Source: Apostichopus parvimensis
Taxonomy: Eukaryota; Echinodermata; Holothuroidea; Aspidochirotida; Stichopodidae
NCBI GenBank assembly: GCA_000934455.1
Contig: KN888292.1
Coordinates: forward strand, 27,453-91,452
Direction of reading: 5' to 3'
DNA length: 64,000 bases
Part shown: positions 24,296 through 34,867 of the stretch, one piece after another
Layout of the letters: each line of letters starts with the position of its first letter
How positions within the stretch are numbered: the stretch's first letter is position 1
Notes under the pieces: generated by a model
The model's database searches: none
What the model was told of the DNA's origin: nothing
What the model saw: only the letters and a program-made list of their open reading frames with translations
Program-made: the position numbers and the translations under genes

Positions 24296-26169
24296 CTGTG
24301 TAAAAGATAAAAATATCAATATTCATTTTTTAACAGAATCTCAACAGCACAGGGTTGGTGGTTCTCTGTCGGATGGAGGGGTGTGGCTAAATGGAGAGGT
24401 GCAGCTAAAATGGACAGCGTATGATGTGCTGTAAGACTCAATTTTTTAATCCTACTTTAAGTGGTCATTCTAATATTTTTGTTATATTTTAAAATTTTGG
24501 AATATATAAAATTTTCTTCAAATGGTAACATTTACTGTCAGACATTCAAATTTAAAGGAGAGCCTAATTTTGCCTTCAATATTTTAAGCTGATAAAAGAA
24601 AAGTCCAGATCTGACAAATCCAGTGTATATGCAAATTACAAGGCTGACTAATCATCAGACATCTGTTGAAAATAAACAATAAACCTCAACAGAAGGGGAA
24701 ATGGAGGTCCAGATTTGTATTATTTAAAAATAATTCTAAGGGGGAACTATACCCCAGAAGCAAACGAGTGTTTATAATAAGATGCGGCACGGCACCTGAA
24801 TGGTTTCTCGGATAATGGATATGAAATTTAACCGATAGAGACAGACCTGCTTTGCCCGCGGCCTAAATATGTCGGGAGCATTTATATTCTTGTCACAAGA
24901 TCAGAAAAGAATTCCTTTAAAGGGATTGCTTTAAACTCAGGTAAGATTCAACGTTACAGACAAAGACAAACCACATTAGACCATAACATCTAGTAAAGCG
25001 CCTCAAAAGATATGAAGAGTGACAAAAGTCTATTCTTTAATTGTTAGAAAGGTTCTTTGTAAAATATCGACGTTTCCAGGAGAAGGCTACTTAATTGCAT
25101 CCAAACCACATTATGGAAAAATTCCCAATGATGAGATACAAACCTTGACAACCCACAAGGGTATAATAGACAAGTGAAATCATTATAGCACTGCTTGGTA
25201 TAAACATGTACTGTACATGTTAGGGTATGCACACTGATGATGGGTATAGGCCTACCAGCATCTGTATAACCATGGTACTATATGGCTGTAAATGTATCAT
25301 CAACAGTTGATGATCAGTTATAGACAAGTGCAATATTATAGCATGGCGTGGTACATACATTTACAGTACATGTTAGGGTATGCACACTGATGATGGGTAT
25401 ATAGGCCTACAAGAGTCTGTATAACCTTGGTACTTTATTGCTATAAATGTATCATCAAGAGTTGATGATCAGCGTAGTTGTTATGAAACATACTGTCAGG
25501 AATCAGTCTATGATATTTGTTAAATCCAAAAATTTGACCAATATTCTACAACAACCAGATTATTCATACTGTTAGGAAGGTTCTACCATAATATCAACAG
25601 GCACCTTTGCAGCCGGAAATCATATCAAAGCCTCATATATTCCTGTGGTGCATGCATGAGTGAAACCAAAGTCAAGTGACTTTTAACTCAAGACAAAATA
25701 AGCTCCCTTCTTAAAGAATTATCACCTGCAAGAAGAGCTATGTCCTAATCACTAGACACTAATAGATTTAGAATTGCTGCTATTTTCAGACAGAGGGATA
25801 AAAAAAAGTCCCAGGTGTCGTGAAACAAACAAGCTTCTCTATGAAATTGTGCAAAGTCCGTTCTTGTGACCAGGAGGCTTCAATAATCAATACGCTGGTT
25901 TCCTTCCTCTGATTGGGAGTAACTACTGTTTAGGTCTCTAGAGTAAGTCTAACAACATGAAACTTTTCTGACCATTGTTAAATTTTAATAACATATTTGG
26001 AAACACTACTGTTTAATACACCTATTTTTAAGTTGATGGTCTTGTGGGTCATTGGACATTGCGAGCCTAAGCTATAAAGTACCATTCCTTATAGATTTTC
26101 AAACTTTGACCTAAGGCCTTCATCTTTCTATTCCCAAAACTGATTTGATTACAGCTTGCTCCGGCTCAC
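24296..26169. other. Intron G/F
   Basis: 1.9 kb, containing the 154-bp tandem duplication at 25166-25473. No coding sequence recognised. Confidence 0.85.
25166..25473. repeat. 154-bp tandem duplication
   Basis: Copies 25166-25319 and 25320-25473 share atagacaagtg, tacatgttagggtatgcaca, ctgatgatgggtat and gttgatgatcag. Each ends with a palindrome (ATCATCAAC-A-GTTGATGAT in copy 1, a one-base variant in copy 2). Confidence 0.9.
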
Positions 26170-26257
26170 CCTGAATAAACATGTCCTCCCCCTCGGCAAA
26201 GTGGTTGCCACAGCGACAGCATTTGGCACAAGTTGGATGGTACTTCATATCTCCAGC
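26170..26257 (-). CDS. ablim: ABLIM exon F: LIM4 core
   Basis: The 88-bp exon has acceptor TTGGTAG and donor CAGG|GTGAGC. It encodes AGDMKYHPTCAKCCRC followed by GNHFAEGEDMFIQ. HPTC, AKC and CRC are the central zinc ligands of LIM4. The vertebrate counterpart, AGDKHYHPSCARCSRC, is nearly identical. It ends with one base of a Gly codon. Confidence 0.97.
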
Positions 26258-27880
26258 CTACCAAAGACAGAAAGAGAGAAAGGAATAAACACAGCCGATG
26301 TTTGTGTCTAAATAATGACTGGAAGCATTCTCAGTTCAGCTCCCTTTAAAATTGAAAAAAAGTTGGCTTGTTACATTATCTTTGAAAACCAATCATAGAA
26401 ATAAAAAGCACTAGGAATGACTGAAATGTTTACCAAATGTGATAGATGTACTGGTTAGTCTTATCAGGGGCATATAAATGTACCTGCAAGTGTTTAACCG
26501 GCGGTTATAAATGTACCAGATGAGGTATTGCATCAATCAATTCTCAATTATTCCTGGCGACGAAACCCACAGGCATGCAACTGTTGTGAATAAAATTATT
26601 CCCCTTGCTTATATAAGGCAGCTGAAGCAGAACCATAATAGGAAAAAAATTCAAAAGGGAAACGCTGTTGGTATGAATAAGTTATAAGAGAATGTGGAAG
26701 GGATGGGGGGGGGGAGGACATCTGAATCTGTCAGATGCTCTGTTGGACTTCCAAATTGGCTTTTTGGATATCAATTGAATTTGTGGGACACGGAAGCAGC
26801 ATATTTTAGTCATGAATGTGATCTGAGCCATAGCAATGACTAATGACTGTATCCATACTTGGTCAATCATGCAAAGGGTGGTGACACAAGGAGGATTTAA
26901 TTGTTAAGACAATGGCCATGAGGGATACCTCGTTTATTAAAATGAACAGATGGTCGTTTCAAATTTTTTTTTTTTTTTTGAACTCAAACATATCTATATT
27001 TAGCGAGTGCATCATTATTTCTTGGAAACAATCTGCCGTATTTGTCTTGTCACCATGGTAACAACAAAAGGTAGTATTATTAATAACTATACATGAAGTG
27101 ATTTGACCTGATTGGCAGCTGTGTGAGATTTGGTTTTGTTAGTATAGGTAGATATTGATCCAGTTCAGATGCTACACACTGACACTTTTCCTGATGTCCC
27201 ATTTACCAATGCACATCATTAATTATAGCTAAACTGTTCTTGATTTCAAACTAACATTTGCTGGTATCTGAATCAGAACCCTTTAGGCTTGCATACAAGT
27301 GACTAATTCTCATGTATGGGCTATACAGACATCATAATTCGATTAATTGGTTAATTCATTTACTAAATATGCCATCCTTGGGTGGATATCAAACAAGGTT
27401 TTGTGTTTAAGTTTATTCACTTACAATCCTATTTTGGGTAATTAATGGCTTCAAATTAATCTACAGGAATTGTGAGAAAAAAAATGCTGCTTTTAAGTGG
27501 ATGTAACTCTTACATTAGGTTTTATTTAACGTCCTTTCAAAAATATTTAAACTAGAACATATCACCGAGCATAAAAAGGTATTTCATATAAGTAGTTAAG
27601 TTATTTTTTGGCTTATTATGCATAAAATATACAAGTGGCACAAGAACAGAACTACATGTATCATTATCAAGTTAGTGTTGTATGCATGATTTATTGACAC
27701 AGCAGCTGTGAATGTTGTCAAGTAACTGTATGGTGTATACACATCAGACCCGAAAACATATGAACCGAGTGATTCGAGCTGCAATTAATCTAATGACTTG
27801 TAATATTTGACAAAATAGGATTATAGGATAATTTATACATCATTAATTATATCATTATATCATCACCGCATAAATCTCAT

Positions 27881-28192
27881 TTGCCTTTTGTAAAGGAATT
27901 AATAAAGGAAAAGGAAGCTTATGAGGGTATTTCAATTTTTATGAGACAAAAGTTGGTTTCATGCCCTTCTTTTCATGTGAGGACGGAAGTCTGGCTCGTG
28001 CTTCTACGGCTGGAGGAGAAATTTATGTCCGGCATCTGGCCTGTGACTGCAAAGCGCAGAGAATCATTACAAAAGAAACATCTTGATGTAAACAATAGGC
28101 CCCTGCCGCAGACAGGACGTCATAACAATGGAAGCATCCAGGAGGAGCATGAGACTGCGCGGTTGTTTAAAAATAGAAAGATGAAATTCTAG
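27881..28192 (+). other. 103-codon + strand frame, coding status unknown
   Basis: ATG at 27881, stop at 28190-28192. Charged composition (KELIKEKEAYEG, LLRLEEKFMSGIWPVTAKRR, HETARLFKNRKMKF). GC is higher than the flanks between about 27980 and 28160. On the minus strand the same patch has a pyrimidine tract plus TTTGCAG and a short frame TGQMPDINFSSSRRSTSQTS ending in TGA. No family recognised. Confidence 0.22.
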
Positions 28193-29820
28193 ATGAGATG
28201 TGAGCGAGACATTCGAGGGGGCAAATGACTTTATAAGACCACATATAATCATGTTACATTATCTGGCAGACTATTGGATGGATATATGGAAGTCATCTAC
28301 TGTCGCTATGCATATAGATTTAATAACAGCAGCTGTCTCTGTTGCATCCTTGAGATGACGCTGCTCCTCTAAGATATGAGGATAATTTTTTGTACTTAAT
28401 ATAGACAAGAAAATGTCAGCCAAAGTAAAACTTAAGAGTTACATTTCCTATCCAATCAAAGAAGTCACTACGTCTACCGCTAGCCTCGAGATAAAGATGG
28501 ACTAATCTGACAAGATTCCAAAGTTTGTCTGATGAAAATATTCAGCACAAAAAGAACATTGAAATGGATGGATGAGAAATTAGGTACAATTAATCATATT
28601 CCCCACATATTCCTTCACCACCAGTCAGCTCTACAAAATCACATTCATATTCTTTTCGGTATGAGACTTCCACCGACACATGCCGTTACAATACAACTTA
28701 CCAATTAGACTAAGAAATATGACAATGAACAGACTCACGCACTGAGCCTATATAGATACTACACTGTCTGCTCATATATTCACATCATGTCTTCTCCCCT
28801 GTAATTACACTTCCACTGCCTCAGAACATCTAAAAGTCATCAGGTACAGCCCATTTGTAGATTAATACCGAAATGATGAAAGACATGACAGGGTTGAATT
28901 TCCAGACTCGCATTTTTAGTGTGCCGCATGTACATTGGTTAATTTTAACAAGTTACTTGGGGTATAACGTTGCTTTCTAATTTGACTACTTGTCCTAAAA
29001 TCTGGTTCATGCAATCCTAGGAGACTCCTCCATATTGATCACGGACATGACCCCTCTATAATTGCGAGCATCGCTTTATGACGCTAGAATCATCTAGTTT
29101 TACAGTCATCGCAGGTAGACCGTATCATCGTCTGGGTATTCGGGACAACTAGAGTGGAAATTTTAGTTTTCTGCGACTGAAGAAATCGGGCGATGTCAAC
29201 AACACATTACAACACAGTAATGACTGGTAATACACAGTGATGAGAAGAAGCATTGTTTGGTCCAGATTTAATATTTCAAAGATGAAACAAGATACATGGA
29301 AGGTCAAATGTAAACACAAAATGATTTATAATTTTTTTTTGTCTTTTATTTTGTTGTTGCTGTTGTTTTAATATTCCTTACTTTCTTTCTTTTTCATCAA
29401 TAAATCAGATATGCTGGAATGTATGACAAAGGATCCCTATATGTCCCATTATACTGAAGGTGCACAAAATGGTTCTGGGTTCTTTATATTATTGCTTAAT
29501 TCAGACATATTGAAGAGGGTCAAATAAGACACTTATCAAAGAGAGATAAAAATGTTAATGATGACACTGGTCATGCTGGAAGTTGACCGGCCATTATTTG
29601 ACTTCCTGAAGGTAACACATGAGAGAAGAAATTCTAATAACTGCTGGAGTTTACATGCATGATCATCATCATCACTTTTGCCATCTCGTTCAATGATCGA
29701 GCCGGTATGCCCTGTTTGCTTTTAATTCTTCATCACTGCACTTAATGCACTTACTCAACCGTATGACAATATAGCTAAGAACTAGCTACCTTAAATGTAA
29801 TTCTAATAAAACGGTGACAC

Positions 29821-30317
29821 ATGACACCACATTGCAAACTGGGGCAAAGCTGTTCTGCAAATGATATTCAATTTTATAAGCCAGGCTACAGACAGTCGGC
29901 GAACTCCTCACGTTATTCATTTAACGGGCTAAATTTCACCAAACGTCAGTTATCTTCTCTCTCTTTACACCAGGAGGGCAACAACCATCCTGTTGTAGAG
30001 TACAGCTCTCATTTCGAACGATGACATCGTATTTTCAAATGATGATGTTTAGTTCAGTGCCTCTGGTCTCCAAGGAGACCACAATTTCTCTAATACTTAT
30101 ATACCACAAAATAACTTCCTGTAAAACAGAGAAATATTGCCCCAGTACACCTTTAACAAGTGTCTTTATGAATCAAAATAAAAAAGAGTTTCAGCATGAC
30201 ACATCCTCACTCCCTTTCTACATGCTGGACAAGTCCTTCCTCATACGGCTTATCGAGGGAGGGCAAACCTACCGATACGGTAAAGTACATCTGTCAGAGA
30301 GAGTTGACAGCTGGTAG
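29821..30317 (+). other. Two overlapping + strand frames, coding status unknown
   Basis: Frames of 67 and 98 codons (29821-30024 and 30021-30317) overlap by ATGA. The end of the second (LPFYMLDKSFLIRLIEGGQ then TYRYGKVHLSERVDSW) has G/C-rich third positions. No family recognised. They lie directly beside the minus-strand coding-like frame, so the whole 29.8-30.9 kb patch may have one origin. Confidence 0.22.
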
Positions 30318-30349
30318 CGATAGAAGTTGATCAATACAAGAAATAACAG

Positions 30350-30850
30350 TTATGACAGCAGACTAATTTCTAAGTAAAACCACATATAACGACGACGTGC
30401 TTTCAGCAGATTTTCGAGTAGTGTCCTGTGCTTGTGGTTCACATTGCCCCCCCGAGGCTTAGGGAATGACCGAGAGAGTGAGTGGCTATCAATGTAATCT
30501 GTGAATCTTGAGGAGGCAGAGAGGATGGTGGAACTGACATCCTTTCAAATGGCTGAAGGGTTCAGCATCCCCTGTGTCACGATGTGTTCGTGCAGGAGAA
30601 ACTTGATGGGAGCCGATGTTTGGATCAAGTAGTTCTCCGTCAGATGGGACAATAATGATTTAGCATCAAGGCCAAGAATATCTCCTGGATATGATGTACT
30701 TGTGTACTGATGTACTGGATAGGATGTAACCGATATAATACAGGGGAACGGAACTATATAAAACCAGGTTGGATAGTCAAGGATTATCGTGAGGCATCTG
30801 CAGCAGTATACTGCTCTCCACTGGTGAATCAGTAGATTTAATATTGTAAC
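30350..30850 (-). other. Coding-like open frame with one in-frame TGA (possible nested gene remnant)
   Basis: One minus-strand frame is open for 101 codons (30850-30548), has TGA at 30545-30547, and continues for 64 codons to TAA at 30350-30352. The stretch from about 30690 downward looks like protein: LGLDAKSLLSHL, ENYLIQTSAPIKFLLHEH, IVTQGMLNPSAI-TGA-KDVSST, then SRSFPKPRGGNVNHKHR. Third positions are G/C-rich there, unlike the surroundings. A CATATCCAG acceptor-like site precedes it at about 30695. No start codon or family was recognised. The opposite strand also has a shorter plausible frame (LEEAERMVELTSFQMAEG), which lowers certainty. Options are a pseudogene, an exon of a nested gene, or a conserved regulatory element. 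Confidence 0.35.
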
Positions 30851-31039
30851 TTAGATTCCAGTCCTACAAATCAAATTCCAAAGTACACTAAGAAATTAAA
30901 AATCATTATAGAAGAGGCTTAAATGCCATTTTTTTCCTTTTTACACACTGGTCTTTTCAGTTGGAATTATGAATGTTGCTTTAACTGTGAACTCAAACAG
31001 CACCGACGAATTTAATGAAATAACTTTGCTGAACGTTGG

Positions 31040-31159
31040 ATGCAGTATAAAGCCTTATGGGTATACAGTAATATATGCTATTGATACCACATTCTCCTCT
31101 ATGCAGTAAAGGGCCTAATGGGTACAGTAACACGCTTCTGACACCACAGTGTCTCCTCT
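31040..31159. repeat. 60-bp tandem duplication
   Basis: Copies 31040-31100 and 31101-31159 share atgcagta.a..gcc, atgggta.acagtaa and ctct ends; about 75-80% similar by eye. Confidence 0.75.
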
Positions 31160-32773
31160 GTAGCTGTTAGGTTTGAGGGAGTTCCTGGTTGGCATTTTAT
31201 ACACATCAAACTTCACCCTTTTCAGGAACTGTTTCAATTTTGATCATTTTCATTGCCCTTCCATGAAATAACATCCCTTTATAAATGCTCACAATTCCCA
31301 TCTGAATTTCTCACACCTACATGAAATAAATTCTGTCTCTTTAATATTATCCATATAATATATATTCCCCATATTGTAATGGTATATATGCGGATGAGAT
31401 TGAGGTTGTATAACATGGCTTTGAAATGAATAAATGGACCAAGTTTGATAATGTTCTGATATTTCAAAGTGCTGTTTAAAGGGTCACTATAACACCAATA
31501 TACATATTTATTCATAAGCTGGCATTTCATAGGCTGCTTTAATGTTCTAGGTCTTCTGTCTCTATGTCAACATTTATCCTCCCACTTCACCAGTTTAATA
31601 ATCTGTTGGTAAAAATCTGTTTTTACCTTATTTCCACAGACAAATTTAGCTTAAATGTTTATACCATATGTTCCTTAGCAACTATGAGCTCTTAACATTG
31701 TATAAATTTCTCTTCCCAAAATGCCTCAATATGGTACTGTTAGACATTACAACATTCAGTGTCCCCCAAAGATATTCCTCCTTTCCTTGTTTGTCAAACC
31801 AGTTTAGTTTTTGAGTTTAGAAGAGCATAAACTAGATGATGAGGAGAATGATCACGTTTTTAAATAATATATATCGGTTCCAGATCTAGCTTTGAATGAT
31901 TGTGTCTATTTCAAACCTGACAAGTGACATTGGTTTGTTTTGACAGACTCATAGGGGCAGGAAGCAATTCCTGACTTTATAGAATGGTTGAGCACCTGAG
32001 AAGGTAAGAATTACTATTACATATTAGTTAATACTCCGCTGTTACAATAGGACATATGGTACAATAATCCAAGATTAATTTGATTTCCCTAAGATAACAT
32101 AAATGTTTCTTAATCATGTTCTCCTGAAGACTAGCATCATAAGCTGCTGTACATCTGTTTCAACGAGTGGTGTGTAGGAGGATTAGGGGCGGGGCGGGAC
32201 AGAGGTTCAATCAGCAACACAAACAACAATATTCATCACAAAGTTAATGTCTGTAATTTTCTTTACATACATGAATGTGAGTCGAATTCCAGATCAGAGT
32301 TCCTAAGTTCATATTCCTTTCTGATCAAAATTTAGCAATGAGGAAAGTATAGTGTGGGATATTGAATCTATGTCTAAACATATAATTACTGCATGTAAAG
32401 GACACCTCCCCATTTCTACTAATTCATGATGAAGTCAGCTAGGACTATGCTCTCTCTTGATCCCTATGAAGTATTGTTTTGTTTTAGCAAAATATTACAG
32501 TCATCTGTCAGCCCTAATTATTGGTTTCATCAACTTCATGTACAGACATAGCCCGATAAGTACACATGTTCTCAAAGCGTTATACAACTAGTTTAAGTTT
32601 TGTTTCTTGTTTCTCAGGGAAACAGCCGGCCTCCCAGAGTTATGAAGTATCTCACATGATGCCACTGAAATTATACATGATATCACTGGAACAATACTAT
32701 AAACTATATTATCATTTATATATTATCATTTATATGTTATCATTTCTTTGCGTGTGGTAGTACAATATATTAC

Positions 32774-32867
32774 CTCCAGTACTTTCCCGGTGATGTAAAC
32801 CTCACAGAGTGAACACTTGATGCCGTAGAGTCTATGGTAGTCTCGGTCACAATACGGCTTGCCGTCT
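32774..32867 (-). CDS. ablim: ABLIM exon E: end of LIM3, start of LIM4
   Basis: The 94-bp exon has acceptor CGATCCAG and donor CTGGAG|GTAATA. The first base completes Arg with AG from exon D. It encodes RDGKPYCDRDYHRLYGIKC followed by SLCEVYITGKVLE. YCDRD closes LIM3 (C-x2-D) and CSLC opens LIM4; GKVLE before the AGDxxYH of the next exon is a family hallmark. It ends in phase 0. Confidence 0.97.
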
Positions 32868-33861
32868 CTGGATCGAAACAAAAGGGTTTTATGAATGAAC
32901 GGACATGTTCTAGGTAGTTAATGGCAGACTCAGTCGTTAAAGTATAATACAGGTATCATATTTTGCTGAAAAGACATTCTAATACATGTCATTTTTTTCA
33001 TATTTCTTTCAAATATGGTCAATTTTTGTCACATAGCTAACCTCTTTAGTCTTGCACTTTTAAGCATGACTTGTGAACTCAATGAGGAAATTGTTTCATA
33101 TCAACTCTAGTACTCTACAATACTATTAAATTATGATGTATTCTTACAACTTGTGTTCTAAAGCATGCTGGAAACATCAGAGGTAATTAAGCTACGTTAC
33201 TACTTAGAATAACTTAGAATTTAAATGTTTATGAAAATGCAGGTTGTCCTTTTTTTATCATAATTTTACCACTTTTGTTTTTCTACAATTTGATAATCTA
33301 TGAATATTTATATCAGTTTCTAACTTTGATAAATAAAATGATTGATCACTGGCAAAACAGCTAAAATTAAACTACCTAAATACAAAGGCAAGTGTGTAAT
33401 TCATTAATGTGAGAGATTCCTCTTTATGTACTACTCAAAAAATACAAAGAAAGAATGCACTGATAAGCAAAGAAAACAAGAACTTACACCAAAATGAACT
33501 TGGAGCAAACTAACCTCACCCTACATTCCTTGCACTAACCAGGAATAACTAACTTTCCACAGTTACTTCTTGTTCATGTATTTTTTTTACTAAAAATACT
33601 TTTACCTTCATTAATACCAGAGTAACATTATAACACCATTATAAACATACAACGATAATTACAGGTAGTCTTAATGTTAGGCATTACATTCCCATGTATT
33701 CACCAAACAGCACCTTATACTATTATAATCATATAACAATAATTATAGGTAGTCTTAATCTTAGGTAACAATACCTTCCCATGTACTCACCAGACAACAT
33801 CTTACACCATAATAATCATATAACAATAATTATAGGTAGTATTAATCTTAGGTAACAATAC
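32868..33861. other. Intron E/D
   Basis: 1 kb. The part next to exon D (33633-33861) consists of 87-bp repeats. The rest is AT-rich with nothing recognised. Confidence 0.85.
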
Positions 33862-33897
33862 CTTCCCATGTATTCACCAGACAGCACCTTCTTACAT
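33633..33897. repeat. 87-bp triplication covering the end of exon D and its donor
   Basis: The motif cccatgta(t/c)tcacca(g/a)aca lies at 33691, 33778 and 33865, exactly 87 bp apart, with conserved flanks (ataattataggtagt, ttaggtaacaatacc). The copy at 33865 is the real exon end. Copy 2 would read KMLSGEYMG and keeps GGGAAG|GTATTG at 33775; copy 3 has GGGAAT|GTAATG at 33688. Confidence 0.93.
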
Positions 33898-33988
33898 ACA
33901 GTGCACTTAAAACACCATACATGCCAGTGTTTGTCTAGCGCCACCAATGCCTGGCCTTGTGAGATTATATCACCGCAGTTGAAGCAAC
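33862..33988 (-). CDS. ablim: ABLIM exon D: LIM3 first part
   Basis: The 127-bp exon has acceptor CATCACAG and donor GGGAAG|GTATTG. It encodes CFNCGDIISQGQALVALDKH, then WHVWCFKCTVCKKVLSGEYMG. CFNC, HVWC, FKC and TVC are the zinc ligands of LIM3, and GQALVALDKHWH matches the vertebrate LIM3 closely. The last ~33 bp of the exon and its donor lie within an 87-bp unit repeated twice more downstream (33633-33897), so the 5' splice site has two diverged duplicates. Confidence 0.97.
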
Positions 33989-34700
33989 CTGTGATGGAAA
34001 AGGAGAGCAGAGAGAGAGAGAGGGGTGTTACACTGGTGTCAACGTTGTTTAACTTATTAACTGGTTGCATAAATTAAACATCATTTTGGTTTTAAGATAT
34101 ATTTCCAGACCATATTCATCTTTGAGTTATTGTTTCTCTCTTGGCTGAAGGAATTAACAGTCACATTCATACAGATCATTGAGTACAAATGATAGCTTTT
34201 AATAGCAAGTCCTTGATTTTTGAATTTGATCAAAGAAAAAAAATAATGAGATGGAGAAAACTGTAAACAGTCAGAAAGACACACAATTCAACCAGTTTAA
34301 GATATCACCTTATTTTGGAATCATCTCATCGCTTGTTTCTATTTTTGTGTCCTCAAAATCCAGATAATTTAACTCAATCCCTTACTCCCTCCACGAAACT
34401 AGAAGAAAATGTCAGACATTACATGCAGGACTCTGCTTCTGTTGATGAACAGAACGCAGCCCAGACGAGTAACTATATGGATCCACACTGAATATAACAA
34501 AGTTCAACATTTAGCATATAACAACTACACACATTTGATATGCCGGCAGCTCTAAGAAAAAAAAACAGCTATGGGACTACTACTTAAAATGTCTATTAGG
34601 CTATTGTAATAATTTCACAATGCCACATAATATGACATTCCTCCAGTCTGTATACTGGCAAACACTATAAGGCTACAGATCTATGATATGTAACACTTAC
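33989..34700. other. Intron D/C
   Basis: 712 bp, with a short GAGAGAGAGAG tract near 34008-34022. Nothing else recognised. Confidence 0.85.
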
Positions 34701-34867
34701 GAATATTGGCACCCTCTGACTGAATTGGCCTTTCTGCTTCATTAGTGCCGTTCATTGTGGTGGTTTCTTTCTTGCTGAGGATCGGCCCATCGGGGTCATC
34801 TGAACAGCTGTCACAGAGGACATCTTTACCGTTGTAGGTCACCTTCTCACCTGGAGGCAACGGTGAC
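34701..34867 (-). CDS. ablim: ABLIM exon C: second half of LIM2 and LIM2-LIM3 linker
   Basis: The exon is 167 bp, with acceptor CTTTTCTCAG and donor ATTC|GTAAGT. The first base completes the Arg codon left by exon A. The sequence PPGEKVTYNGKDVLCDSC is the standard ABLIM LIM2 ending (vertebrate form PPGDRVTFNGRDCLCQLC) and supplies the last two zinc cysteines. An acidic/polar linker of about 35 residues follows (SKKETTTMNGTNEAER in part), longer than in vertebrates. It ends with one base that joins exon D to make Arg. Confidence 0.96.

Larger units (their letters stand above)
26258..32773. other. Intron F/E with coding-like patches
   Basis: 6.5 kb, the third longest intron. Most is AT-rich, but GC-richer patches with open frames lie at 27881-28192 and 29821-30850 (listed separately). 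A 60-bp duplication lies at 31040-31159. The positions just after exon E are AT-rich. Confidence 0.8.

Noticed and set aside
27881-28192. CRISPR, operon or bacterial features anywhere in the window
   Set aside because: The sequence is clearly animal nuclear DNA with spliced genes; no direct-repeat/spacer arrays or ribosome-binding sites with dense genes are present.
31141-31186. ATG-led minus-strand frame MPTRNSLKPNSYRG
   Set aside because: It lies across a 60-bp intronic duplication and ends after 26 codons; coding appearance judged accidental.
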